NCBI GenBank assembly: GCA_023052935.1
Contig: JAJSOM010000024.1
Span: 1-64,000, forward strand
Direction: 5' to 3'
DNA length: 64,000 nucleotides
Origin: Piezodorus guildinii
Taxonomy: Eukaryota > Arthropoda > Insecta > Hemiptera > Pentatomidae
The translations under genes and the position numbers were made by a program. The first letter of the stretch is position 1. Every line of letters begins with the position of its first letter. This document shows, piece after piece, positions 42,871 through 53,502 of the stretch. The notes beneath the pieces were generated by a model. That model had not been told where the DNA came from, ran no database searches, and worked only from the letters and a program-made list of their open reading frames with translations.

Positions 42871-43793
42871 TTCCAGTTTTCAACGGAAATACCCGTTTTA
42901 GAGTCCCCTGAGCCCAAATGAGTCCCGCAAAAAGGTCTGAGTGTTGATGAAATTTTGATGGGCTTTAATATCATGTAAGTTTCATTCTGATTGAAATAGT
43001 TTGACAGGGCTTAAATGCCGATATTTTCTTCCTCTAAAGTAACTTTTATTTTGTAGATATTAAAAAAATAACTATCTAATCTTGTTATCAAAGAAAAAAA
43101 GGTCAGTGTTTGGTAAGTTTAGCACGAAAACTAAAAATCGCACGGAACTGAAATTTCATATTGAAGACAACTATGTATACGCCCGAGATGTTACAGGAAC
43201 TTTTTCATCAAAATAATCAGCTGAGCAGAAGAAGCACTTTAAACCATACATTTTTCACCGTTTTAAGACATACTAAAAAACGGCATAACGATTTCAATTA
43301 AAGTCTCTCAATCGATGTAAAATTTAATGGGCTTTAATATCTTGTAGGTTTCATAGTTTTGTATATTTTGTTAAATTAAACATATCATCTGATTACCACT
43401 GCTTAAAAACAGCTAAACTTTGAACGAATTTGATAGCCTACTAAAGGAGAAACCTGAAAAAATATTTTCTTAATGCAATAATTTGTTTTTGAACTTAAGA
43501 ACAGTAATATACATGTATAATATACCGTTGGAGATCTAAAGATTTTAGTAAAAATATTATCTTATACATACTATTGTAAAAGTTAACGGAGATTAATGAA
43601 AAACCGATTAAACAAACGGATTTTCGTAGATAATAATATTATAGATTATTTAATAAAACACATGTTTCTTTTAAAATCCAATGTAAATAATTCTTTAAAA
43701 ATTTATTTTCGTTCCTACATTTGTTTAAAAATTTTAAATTTCATATAAATAACGGAGGTAAGTGAAAGTCGTGTGTTGGGCTTACCAGATTTT
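42866..43793 (+). repeat. Family H, long subfamily copy, hairpin end lost
   Basis: It starts at ATTCCAGTTTTCAACGG, has the same rearranged body as 34769-35810 (block 42950-43090 before the GT core, repeated near 43320), and ends GGAGGTAAGTGAAAGTCGTG then TTACCAGATTTTTT. Confidence 0.75.
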
Positions 43794-44104
43794 TTATATG
43801 GCCTGGCAGCTTTTTTTTACATTAAATTTTTTTTTTAACTTCAATTTTGTATTACCTACGAGACCTCTCTATTTGCAATTTCGTAACACTTCTGCATTTA
43901 TCAGACTCGGCTATTTCCCTTCGAGATCCGATTCCTCCCTTTCATCTGCAATTCTCGTTCTGTTTCAAAATTTAAATCCTGTCTTTGCGTTCACCTTCTC
44001 TCAAGCCTGCAAATATATCTAAATAGTTACAAGTACAGTTAAATTTTTTTTATTTAAAGAAGAAAAAAAGTCGCGTTATTAAGTCAGTATAACTATCCTA
44101 GTAT
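43794..44104. other. Unassigned stretch
   Basis: An 86-codon frame (43762-44022) starts inside the family-H end and is Phe/Leu-rich, with no recognised domain. Confidence 0.4.
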
Positions 44105-44660
44105 ATTACTTCCACTTATCTATGTATGAAATATATAGTAAGTGAAAGTATTGCGGTCGTAAAAAAATTCGAATTCCGGTTTTAAACAGAAATACACGTT
44201 TTAGGGTCCCCTGAGTCAAAATGAACAAGGCCCAGAAAAAGGTGTGTGTGTGCGTGTGTGTGGTAAGACTAGTGCAAAAAACGATAAGTCGTACGAAGCT
44301 GAAATTTCGTCAATGGGATCACTTGTAGCTAGGTGGTTAGCATAACAGCCTCCTATGCCAAAGGTCACGGGTTCAAACCCGCACGTGGTCCTTAGTTATG
44401 CCGTTCTTCGGAGGTGTCGTTAAAAAGTGGTCCCGAGCCTGTGCGATGTCAGGTACTCGTTAAAGATCCCTATCCTAATAAAACCTGGATTGGAAAATTT
44501 AGGACTCCCATTGTAGCATCGTCCGATTAGCCATAGTAGCATAAAGTGACGTCAAATAAATAAACAAACGAATTTCGTCAAACTGAAAAATTACTTTAGA
44601 CAACTATACGCGCGAGATGTTACAGTAACTTTTTCATTCGAATCGGCCAAGAAAAGCCAC
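44105..44660 (+). repeat. Family H element, split by SINE2
   Basis: Hairpin end with altered arm (ACTTCCACTTATC), 'GAAAGTATTGCGGTCG', GT-rich core at 44243-44263, then SINE2, then 'ACTATACGCGCGAGATGTTA' and 'CTTTTTCATTCGAATC' before the copy fades. Confidence 0.7.
44314..44570 (+). mobile_element. SINE2, nearly complete, with exact 11-bp target-site duplication
   Basis: The head has TGTAGCTAGGTGGTTAGCA (A-box region) and GGGTTCAAACCCG (B-box). The body follows the family; the 3' tail is AAATAAATAAACAAACG. AATTTCGTCAA flanks at 44303-44313 and 44571-44581. It is the best reference copy for SINE2 in the window, although it lacks the 'CCTAGGATTTTTTAATGGG' block seen at 22771. Confidence 0.9.
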
Positions 44661-44799
44661 TATTGAGTTGAATCAATAAAATTTAGGTACGAATAATAAG
44701 GTTATGAATAAAATAAATCTTCGGACTAATGTTATCCATGAACAGCTTTAATGATAAACTAGTAAGTAGCTGTAAAATCTCGGACTTATATTTTTCCGA

Positions 44800-44962
44800 A
44801 ATATGAAATTTCGGTTTTTGCGGATCATAAATCGTGTAATTGAGGTGAAAACTAAAATTCAAAAATTATAAAGATCGCAATAGTTTCCTTTACTTTATAT
44901 TCCATATATATTTAATTTACCTACATATATTTCATATAAAGGTGAGTGAAAGTAAAAAAATA
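44800..44962 (-). repeat. Family H hairpin-end fragment, degenerate
   Basis: Eroded 'AGATCGCAATAGTTTCC', two tandem TATATTTCATATA-like palindrome arms, then GGTGAGTGAAAGTAAAAAA. Confidence 0.55.
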
Positions 44963-45456
44963 AATAAATAAAAAAAATATATTTATATATCCCTTGACAA
45001 ACTACTCCAGAGTTAGCCAAGCCTATGTAGTTGATTAGTGCTGGGGTCAACATTTTTCTTATCGTTCGACTTTCCTCAATCAAGGGTTTTTAAATTAAGA
45101 ATTAGGGTTTATTTAAATTCAGTTGATAGTAAAATATGTATAGATAAACCTCTGAATAGAATCTCAAACGTTTTATATTTTTCGCATTCTTGGAATACAC
45201 GATTTCCGATTCAGACTCTAATTAAAGTGATTGTAGAGATATATTCATATTTAGACATCTTTTAAAAGCATTGATAGTGAATTTGATGAAGTTTAGGATG
45301 GCTATTCTTAATGAACCTACATTCTTAGTGTCCAACATAAATCAATTCAGAATCAGAAAGTCTCAACAATACCAATGTTTTTTTGTTGTGGGCGCAAAAT
45401 TTTAATAATGTAAAAAAAAACCTGAACTAAAAAGGTTAAATCACACACTATCAATA
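44963..45456. other. Unassigned stretch
   Basis: No supported gene. The 75-codon frame 45038-45265 has no recognised features. Confidence 0.4.
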
Positions 45457-45470
45457 TTAAGGCAGTTTCT

Positions 45471-46115
45471 TTTTTTTCAGAAACAATTCCTTATTGAGTA
45501 ATATAATCAGTCCAATTAAGGACATTCTTAATAGTGATACAGTACAACATTCACACGATATATACAAAACAATAATTTTATATATTAATAATACAGTATA
45601 GATATATAAAAAATAAAATCAATAAAAATATATACAAAAGTCACTCATACCTATATACTATTCTCAAGCATACAGCACGTGAGTGGAGAATACATGTTAC
45701 AAGAGGTCTCGAGGCCACTGCCGTTTCAACCTTCTCGGAGGATGGTAAGGATGTGTGGAGCTGGATAGGGATTGAGCTAGGGGATTGGGGTGATGGATAA
45801 GGTTCTGAAGGAATTTAGAGAATTTTAAAATAAATGGAATATTTATGTCGAGATGTAAGGTATTGTTGGTGACATAATAAGGAGCTTTCCTATTGTTCGG
45901 TGGACTTTGGAATGGAAGTATTGAATGCGTTTATTGTTAGAAAATTTGGCTGTCCCCCACAGTTCAAGTCCGTAGGTCCAGATAGGTTTCAGTACTGTCT
46001 TATATATTAGCAGTTTGTTTTCGATAGATAGTTAGGAATTTCTGTTCAGTAGTCTGTATAATTGGCAAACTCGTCGATTAAGTTCTTGTCTAGTATGCGG
46101 GTTCCAAGTTAGTCT
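45471..46115 (-). mobile_element. J1 LINE, 5'-truncated 645-bp copy with 14-bp target-site duplication
   Basis: TTAAGGCAGTTTCT occurs exactly at 45457-45470 and 46116-46129. The insert has a T-run at left (poly-A of the minus strand), the J1 3' UTR, and the ORF2 C-terminus in decayed frames ('GLELWGTAKFSN' region near 45960). It shows standard target-primed integration with 5' loss. Confidence 0.85.
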
Positions 46116-46239
46116 TTAAGGCAGTTTCTAGAACAAAAAGTAATTGGTCGCTAGCATCAAACCCAAGGAGGTCTTACTCATTTTAGACAATGTGTTACTA
46201 AGTTATGACAACGGTTATTTTATGAATCTCTAATCCATC

Positions 46240-46545
46240 TGGGAAGTTTAGAAGATTGCACAACGCGGGATCGCGGACCTCGTACCTTATGAATATAATT
46301 GAGTTGATAGCATCGCGGAGATTCAGTTGGGCGAGTAAAACTGATGAGAAACGGATTCCAATAAAGTTGTTATTTGCTGAAACGACTAGTAGGCGTCCGA
46401 AAGGTAGGCCGAAGCGTCGATTATTAAGGCAGATCTCAGGGACTTAGGCTTAAACGGTGATCATTGGATGAGTCTGTGTAAGCGGTATTTAGTTGTATCG
46501 GCATTGAACCTTCGGGTTCGGTAAGCCTGTTATTAGTATTATTCC
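46240..46545 (+). pseudogene. LINE C-terminal remnant related to 36230-36980
   Basis: It encodes 'IIELIASRRFSWASK' and 'SRRPKGRPKR' blocks in line with 36674-36961, then 'AGCCTGTTATTAGTATTATT' at the 3' end like the (ATT)n tail there. Truncated and frame-shifted. Confidence 0.6.
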
Positions 46546-46547
46546 TA

Positions 46548-46742
46548 TCAGTAATCTTCCGTTTTCAGTATGACATTCGGATCTTCTTGTTTTGTGTCCA
46601 TCAATTCGGTTATGTAGTCGTCCTCTCCTTTTTTAAACGAGAACCCAGTCTTAAATTTGTGGCGGTCGTGAAAAACTGGATAACTCGAGTTATATAAAAA
46701 ATTAGTTAACTCCTCGGCTAGCTCCCTCAGACCGTCTCCCAC
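46548..46742 (-). CDS. Hypothetical ORF, unrecognised
   Basis: A 64-codon frame with an even, protein-like composition (GLRELAEELTNFLYNS near the start, EDDYITELMDTKQEDP near the end) that is unlike the AT-driven frames nearby. The first codon may not be a true start. It could be the last exon of a host gene or a TE tail; I do not recognise it. Confidence 0.25.
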   Translation of the reverse strand: MGDGLRELAEELTNFLYNSSYPVFHDRHKFKTGFSFKKGEDDYITELMDTKQEDPNVILKTEDY

Positions 46743-47896
46743 GTCGTGTTAATTTGGTCAAAGAAACATTTTTTTGGTGGAAGAAATTTCAGTTGGAAAG
46801 AAAACTATATGTTATGACTCTATATTGGGTATTACGTAAAGTTTAAGTCGCTCACCTGTAAAATGAAAGATTTTGAGTTAACCCCTTATTCACGACCACC
46901 ACAGAAATTATATTGTTAATTAGTCAATGGAACTGAAGTCCTCTGAAAATCCCAATTATTAAGAAATGTGTCAGTAATTGGGTAATTGCATGTATTCGGG
47001 TACTCAAATCCTAACTTTAAATTGTTCCTAGTTGTAATTTAGTGTTAAATTAATCCTAAAAGTAGTTGTTTAATTAGCAATTTACACATAAATCATCTAT
47101 TCTTATTACCTGTCATCAGTATTGAATTGATAAAAAAAAAAAAAAAAAAATCGATTGTAAAAACAAAGAAGAAATGATTATAATAAACGAAATCGAGACT
47201 CATCTCCTTAGAAAAACCTTAACGATCCGACAGCAGAGAGACTGATGAGAAAAATTCATCCCTGAATCTCTTATCGTCAATGCTGAATCATGGCGGGTAT
47301 CCGTCGGGAATTACTGTGGCTTTGATTCCGTGCAAATTTCGAATTTCTAGGTATCCTGAATTTTTTTTTCAAGATAAAATGAGTATGTGTCAGTAATTGG
47401 GGTAGTTTTAACAATGGCGCCTTTACCCTATCACTTTTTATGAATCAACGTCTCAGTTATTTGTAATAAATACAATACAATTTATTTCATGCAATTAAGT
47501 TACTGAAAGTGTGATGAGCTCTTCAGATTTTCCCTATACGTTGTCTAGCAACATTATTATACTGAACAACTTTTAACAAATAATACTTCATCCGGAAGTC
47601 CTCCCTTTTGAACCGTGTATTGTAGTTGGATAGTTGAAAAGTACAACCCACTAATGATTTCGAAAGCGTTGCTTAAAAGTTGTTTTAGCTCTATCTAGCA
47701 TTCCGTTGGATCGGGCCTCATGTAGAGCTGTGAATATTTGTTTTAGAGGCGAATTGGTTTTCAATATGAGATACAATATGTTTGCAAATTCGAGAACTTG
47801 CAAATAGAGACTGCAGCACGTGGATATTTTTCCATGATGTGACGGATCACAATGCAAACTTCATTAGCTAACAGTAATTACAATTGCATTGTACTA
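46743..47896. other. Unassigned stretch of about 1.15 kb
   Basis: A 68-codon minus-strand frame (47651-47857, ending in ARSNGMLDRAKTTFKQRFRN) is the only candidate of note and matches no family that I know. Two copies of 'GTGTCAGTAATTGGG' (near 46968 and 47385) may be a local duplication. Confidence 0.35.
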
Positions 47897-48693
47897 ATTG
47901 GGTTGTTCGTAGAGAAATTTGGACAAAAATTAAAATTGATGAACTGTTTAAAATGTATTTATTTAATCTACAAAATAGTTACCACTGTTAGCGATTACCC
48001 TTTCCCGGTTTGGAAGGTCCATTATACCATTTTTTTTCCAAAAATCACTGTCCATACTCCTGAAGAACTATAAAAGGTCAGTTTTGACGTCATCTTCTGA
48101 AGAGTAGGATTTCCCTTGTAGAAAAATTTTGAGTCAACGGAAAAGATGGAAATCCGAAGAAGCACACGGGGCCTAGCGTTGTCTTGGTGTAGTAGCACTC
48201 CTTTCCGATTTGCCAACTCTGGCTGTTTCTCTTCAATTGCTGCCTTCAATCGATCTAACTGGGCGCAGTAGAAGTCCGTGTTTATAGTTTGGTTTTGTGG
48301 AAGGAGCTCAAAATGTGTGGGTCCCTTCCAATCCCACCAAATACTAAGCATGATCTTTCTTGAATGCAAGCCGGCCTTTGGTGTTGCTAGCGGCGTCGTT
48401 CCAGGCAACCACAAGATTTTGTTCGGCTGGTGTTGATGTAGAAAATCCATTTTTCGTCACCAGTATCAGCTCGTTTTAAAAATGGACCCTCCACATTTTT
48501 TTTTTTCACAACATGAAATCCTTCCAATAAGGTTCCTTTCACTGAGCACATGGGGAACCCAAACGTCGTAATGACAGACGTACATTATCAAAAAACGGTC
48601 GATTTGCAGGCTTTTAACTCCTCAGATATCTCACGGACAGTAATTCTTGGATTGTTCAGAAATTGAATCTCTGCCATACATGGAACGAATCTT
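47897..48693 (-). pseudogene. mariner transposase remnant
   Basis: The longest frame (48450-48022) encodes the catalytic middle: 'IMLSIWWDWKGPTHFELL', 'DFYCAQLDRLKAAIEEKQPE' and LLHQDNARPR, the second catalytic Asp region of mariner transposases. Upstream pieces up to 48690 continue the N-terminal side in other frames (FLNNPRITVREIS and EKWIFYINT-like). The C-terminus after NARPR is damaged. A third mariner lineage in the window. The right side is cut by a family-H fragment. Confidence 0.8.
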
Positions 48694-48821
48694 TCTTGCG
48701 GGACTTGGTTATTTGGACTCAGGGGACCCTAAAATGTGTATTTCCGTTAAAAACTGTAATTCGAAAATTTTCACGATCGCAATACTTCACCCTTACTATA
48801 TATAGTAAGTGAAAGTAAAAT
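48694..48821 (-). repeat. Family H hairpin-end fragment
   Basis: It runs from TGCGGGACTTGGTTATTTGG through 'GTGTATTTCCGTT' and 'TTCACGATCGCAATACTT' to the palindrome CTTACTATATATAGTAAG and GTGAAAGTAAAA. Confidence 0.8.
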
Positions 48822-49200
48822 GACTATTATGATCTCCAGCTGGACAACTACAGTCATGTTGGTGTCTCTCGTACGCGAAATGAATAAATTATGTGGAGAG
48901 ATCTAAAATTAAATGCATTTATTTCAATAATTTTTTTTAGCTAACCTACAAATATGTATTTCTGTTTTTTCTCTCTCTCTCGCGTATTCTTTCTATTTGG
49001 GCCAATTCAATTCTAAGCTTTTCTCTAGATGTGGACTACAAAGCTATACTGCATAGAAATATTTGTCAAATCCAATAAAAACGTATTGCTTTGTCCTTCG
49101 GCCTGCACAAAATATATTACGTAAAGAACGATTTCATCTGACGGTGAAGAATAATGCAAGAGTTTTAAGGCGTAAAACCTTAAGATTATAATCGCATTTA
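48822..49200. other. Unassigned stretch
   Basis: No supported gene or repeat; one (CT)n tract near 48971. Confidence 0.4.
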
Positions 49201-49204
49201 AATA

Positions 49205-49665
49205 GACAGGATATTAAACAGAAAATTGAACTTTCTATTGAAAACGATGGCCTAATTTACAAGACAGCACTGAAAGCTGTCTGGACTTATGGACTTCTTG
49301 AGCCTCCAAAGGCACCTATCTCTTATTGAAGATTGGTGAAACAACTGGCGAATAAGTCAACCAATCTAAATACAAATATGTTATCTTCACCCTTCGAAGA
49401 CAATCCTGTCCTCCAGTTCTCTTTAACTCCATTCCGCTCTCTTTCTCTGACACAGTCCGGTATCATGGCTTCCTTCTAGACACAAGACTAATTTGGAACC
49501 CGCATACTAGACTTAAACGACAGGACCTTTCCGACGATTTGGCCAATTATACGGACTATTAAACAGAAAATCTCAACTTTCTATTGAAAACAAAGTGCTG
49601 TTTTACAAGACAATACTGAAACCTATCTGGACCTATTCACTTGAACTTCGGGGAACAGCCAATTT
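49205..49665 (+). pseudogene. J1 LINE fragments, scrambled
   Basis: Two overlapping J1 pieces: an inverted-order scrap near 49240-49310 ('CTGAAAGC.GTCTGGACTTATGGACTT') and a longer one at 49300-49660 with 'TTCACCCTTCGAAGACAATC', 'GACACAGTCCGGTA' and 'CTGAAACCTATCTGGACCTA'. It was cut at 49666 by a family-H copy. Frames broken. Confidence 0.65.
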
Positions 49666-49805
49666 TTTACTTTCACTTACTATATATAGTAAGGGGAAGT
49701 ATTGCGATCGTGAAAATTTTCGAATTCCAGTTATCAACGGAAAAAACGGAGACGTTTTAAGAGTCCAAATAACCAAGTCCCCCAAAAAGGTCTGTGTCAT
49801 ATGTC
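49666..49805 (+). repeat. Family H hairpin-end fragment
   Basis: TTTACTTTCACTTACTATATAT, palindrome, 'AAGTATTGCGATCGTGAAAA', 'CCAAATAACCAAGTCCC', then truncated at the start of the GT core. Confidence 0.75.
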
Positions 49806-50625
49806 ATTATACTGTCATGAAATACATATAGAGACCTTACTTAGTGGCGGCACTCTAAAAATATTCTAAACTAGAAGGTCTCGTAGCCAGCTTCTTTTCA
49901 GACGCCTCGGAGGATTATCAGGGATCAAAGAGGAAGCAAGGATTGAAACTAATGGATTGTAGTTGGAATGGAGTTTGTAATGGAACGAATAGTACCTGGT
50001 TCGGGCTAAGTCAGCAACATATAGAATATTAAGGTCTTTATGAATGAGTTTGTTTTTGACAAAATAAGGAGAATTGAGAATTTTCCGAAGGATTTTGGAT
50101 TGCAAGGATTGGATACGAGAAGAATTCGATGGTTTTGTAGAGCCGTATAGCTTTGCTCCGTAAGTCCATACCGGTCTTATGATGGTCATATAAATAAATC
50201 TTTTGTAATTAAGTGGAAGTTTGGGGCGTTTGTCCAGTAAGTGATGAAGTAGTCGAGAACTTCACGCAGTTTCTTGTCGTTTCAGTCTTGTATGAGGATT
50301 ATATGTTAGACGTTTGTCAAGATGGAGGTCCTAGATAGCAAATCTATTCGACAGGGGCTAGTGGAGTGTCATTAAAGGATATTGCGGGGCAGGAAGTCAT
50401 TGGTTTACGACGAAGGGTAAAGGTTATCTGGTGGGATTTGATAGAATTAATTTTAATCATTTCTTTATTATTTCAGGCACCATACTTCTAGGTCTCGGAT
50501 GTGGGATTGAAAAGTGTGGGAGGCAGTAACAGGGTCATTATCTACTGATAGCACACACGTGTCATCAGGATAGGTAGAAAGGAAATTGTAAGGATGGGTT
50601 GGGATATCTGCTGTATAAACTGTAT
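49806..50625 (-). pseudogene. J2 Jockey-like LINE, 5'- and 3'-damaged
   Basis: The minus strand encodes in one 107-codon frame (50189-49866) 'SSRIQSLQSKILRKILNSPY', NKLIHKDLNILYVADLARTR and RRLKRSWLRDLL at the C-terminus; upstream pieces to 50625 hold the YADD region in broken frames (ACACGTGTCATC read in reverse). No intact product. Confidence 0.75.
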
Positions 50626-50713
50626 ATAAATTCAATATTATAATTGATTTTTCGTGATAACTTAACTTTTATATTTTTTCACTGAGTTTTTTGTCCTTTA
50701 TTTTTAATTTTTA

Positions 50714-50773
<60 letters not shown>

Positions 50774-51122
50774 GTGTAATCAGCATTTTTTTAAAACAAG
50801 AGGTAAATATTATTTCTATTAAGTGATGCTATTCCTATGACTACGCCTGTATATGTATGATGTGCGCACCAGATTTTTCACCACTCCCTCAGACCCTGGA
50901 GCCCCTGATGGGTGTAACGCGAAAAGGTAAAGGAAGGAGGCATCGGGTTCAATTATTCTTCATACTGATTGGATGAGGTTATTTCGAGTTTGTTTATTCG
51001 GCTTGTCACCAGTAAAAAAAAAGTTTTTTTTTTATTTATTTTTTTTGTTTGTGTGTATATAATTTCCGCATACGTTCCCGTAATACCTTTGAAACGATTT
51101 TTTTTTTTTTTTTTTTTTTTTA
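50626..51122. other. Low-complexity stretch with (TA)n and a long T-run
   Basis: It contains (TA)n at 50714-50759, a T-run at 50761-50773, a tiny family-H end scrap near 50860-50880 and a T-run of about 24 at 51098-51121. No gene. Confidence 0.6.
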
Positions 51123-51168
51123 TTACTTTCCTTGTTGACGTCCACAAGGACGTCAACAAGGAAAGTAA
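51123..51168. repeat. Perfect 21-bp-stem hairpin
   Basis: 51123-51143 and 51148-51168 are perfect reverse complements separated by ACAA. The core reads GTTGACGTCC-ACAA-GGACGTCAAC. A long T-run lies directly before it. Origin unknown: it could be a structured element end or an inverted duplication made during repair or library preparation. Confidence 0.9.
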
Positions 51169-51235
51169 CATCCTTGACACACCTCGGCTCGTTATGAGCG
51201 TAGTGTAACATTAAAAATATACAGGATTTATTTTT

Positions 51236-51522
51236 TGTTTATTTATTTAACGTATCTTTATGCTACTATGGGCAATCGGACGATGCTACAGTGGGAGTCC
51301 TAAATTTTGCCTATCCAGGTTTTATTAGGATGGGGATCTTTAACGAGTACCTGACATCGCACAGGCTCGGGACCACCTTTTAACGTCCCCTCCGAAGGAT
51401 GGCTTAACTAAGGATTTTTTACTCCCATCAAAAAATCCTAGGACCCCCTGCGGGTTTGAACCCGTGACCTTTAGCATGGGAGGCTGTTACGCTAGCCACC
51501 CAGCTACAAGTGATCCCAGATT
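51236..51522 (-). mobile_element. SINE2 copy on the minus strand
   Basis: A nearly full copy: head at the right (GGGATCACTTGTAGCTGGGT read in reverse at 51518-51499, B-box GGGTTCAAACCCG at about 51463-51451), body, and T-rich left end. GGATTTATTTTT flanks both sides (from 51224 and from 51523) and is the likely target duplication. Confidence 0.85.
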
Positions 51523-51534
51523 GGATTTATTTTT

Positions 51535-52282
51535 ACTTTCACTAACTATATATAGTAAGGGAAAGTATTGCGATCGTGAAAATTTTTGACTGCCAGTTTT
51601 CAACGGAAATACACATTTTAGGTTCCCCTGAGTCCAAATAACCAAGTCCCGCAAAAAGGTGTGTGTGTGGTAACTCCTGGGCGGAAACGGTAAGTCCTGT
51701 GAAACTGAAATTTCATATTTAAGACAACGCCCGAGACATTACAAAGCCTTTTTTATCAAAATGAGCTTACCAGAAGAGCCACTTTAGGCCTTGCATTTTG
51801 CACCTTTTCTCGATTTTCTCGAAAACGGTTCCGACGATTTTGATTAAAATCGCTATATCGATGTAAAATTTAATGGGCTTTAATATCATGTGGGTTTCAT
51901 TTGGATTGAAATGGTCTGACAGGGCTTAAATGCCGATATTTTAAATTTTCTTTCTCTAAAGCACTTTTAATTTTGTTGATTCTATGAAAATAACTATATT
52001 CTCTTGTTACCACTGATAAAAAACTGGTAAATATATAAATTGAATGAATTTGATACCTAACTAAAGGAGAAAACAGAAAAAATATTTTTTAATGGAAATT
52101 TTTTGTTTTTGAACATAAGAGCAGTAATATACATGTATGATATACCGTTGGAAACCTAAAGATATTAGCAAGAATATTATCTTATACACAAGCTTTTAAA
52201 AGTCAATAGAGAGCGATGAAAAGAAGATAAAACTAACTGATTATTTTAGATAATAATATAATAGATTTTTTAATAAAACACT
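51535..52282 (+). repeat. Family H element, lacking its last part
   Basis: Hairpin end, palindrome CTAACTATATATAGTAAG, GT core at 51658-51670, full body to 'TAATAGATTTTTTAATAAAA' at 52275, where the next family-H copy begins. Confidence 0.8.
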
Positions 52283-52993
52283 TTTACTTTCACTTACTAT
52301 ATATAGTAAGAGGAAGTATTGCGATCGTGAAAATTTTTGAATTCCAGTTTTCAACGGAAATACACGTTTTAGGGTCCCCTGAGTCCAAATAACCAAGTCC
52401 CGCAAAAAGGTCTGTGTGTGTGTGTCTAAGTGGTAACTCCCGGGCGGAAACGGTCCTATGAAACTGAAATTTCATATTTAAGACAAATATATTTTGAATT
52501 TTCTTTCTCTAAAGCAGCTTTAATTTTGTAGATTCTATAAAAATAACTATATTATCTTGTTGGCACTGATAATTAACAGCTAAATATGCAAGTTGAGCGA
52601 ATTTGATAAGGAACTACAGGAGAAAACAGAAAATATATTTTTTAAATACAATTTTTTGTTTTTGATAATAGTAATATTTAGTAATATACATGAATAATAT
52701 ACTGTTAGAAGCCTAAAGTTTTTAGAAAAAATATTATCTCATACACAAGCTTCTAAAAGTTAATAGAGAGTGATGAAAAGAAGATAAAACTAACTGATTA
52801 TTTCAGATAATAATATGATAGAATTTTTAATAAAACACATGTTTCTATATAAATTCAATTAAATTAATTCTTTTTTTTTAAATTAATTTTTTTATAGTTT
52901 CACGTATTTTTATCTCTGGCTGTATTTGAAAATTCTCTCATTGATTAAAAAAATGGAGGTAAGTGAAAGTCGTGTGTTGCCCGCACCAGATTT
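52283..52993 (+). repeat. Family H element with both ends, internally deleted
   Basis: TTTTACTTTCACTTACTATA and palindrome at the left; GGAGGTAAGTGAAAGTCGTG and GCACCAGATTTTA at the right. A deletion after 'ATTTAAGACAAATAT' (52490) removes about 250 bp of body. It follows the previous copy head to tail. Confidence 0.8.
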
Positions 52994-53502
52994 TATTAAA
53001 TTAAAAAAAGGAAATAATTGACGTGAGCCTTCTGTTGATTATGTTTTCTATCAGCAGTGCTTGGGGCATGCTCGTAATATCGTCAAGGGCTGAGAAATGT
53101 AAATAAGTTAAACGCAGATGTTCGCGATTCGCGCCTGAGACTCTAATAAAGGATTTAATTAAGAAAAACAAGCGAATTGGCCTTGAACAAACGCGACCCA
53201 AATCCAGAACAATTCTCTCCTTTGAAGTCTTAGAGGTGAGGCTAATTTCCTTCGCTGGAGAATATTTGTACGTGCTAATTGTACTTTACAATAATCAGGT
53301 GTGTGCCTTGCACAAATCTCACTTAATTCTCTACTTAAGATTAAATGTAAGTATTGGTGGATTTCTTGGGACAGGTGATAATAAAGGTACAACTATTGGT
53401 ATGTACCATTAGTTACCCTTGATGTTAGTTCTATTTCATTTCACTGTTAGCACATATTACCAGTTGTATTATCAAATAGAGTTATAAATTTCAATATATT
53501 TT
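52994..53502 (+). other. Unassigned stretch, possibly a LINE tail
   Basis: It is less AT-rich than its flanks. The right end (GTTATAAATTTCAATATAT) resembles J2 3' ends. A 77-codon minus-strand frame (53392-53159) has no recognised domain. Confidence 0.35.
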
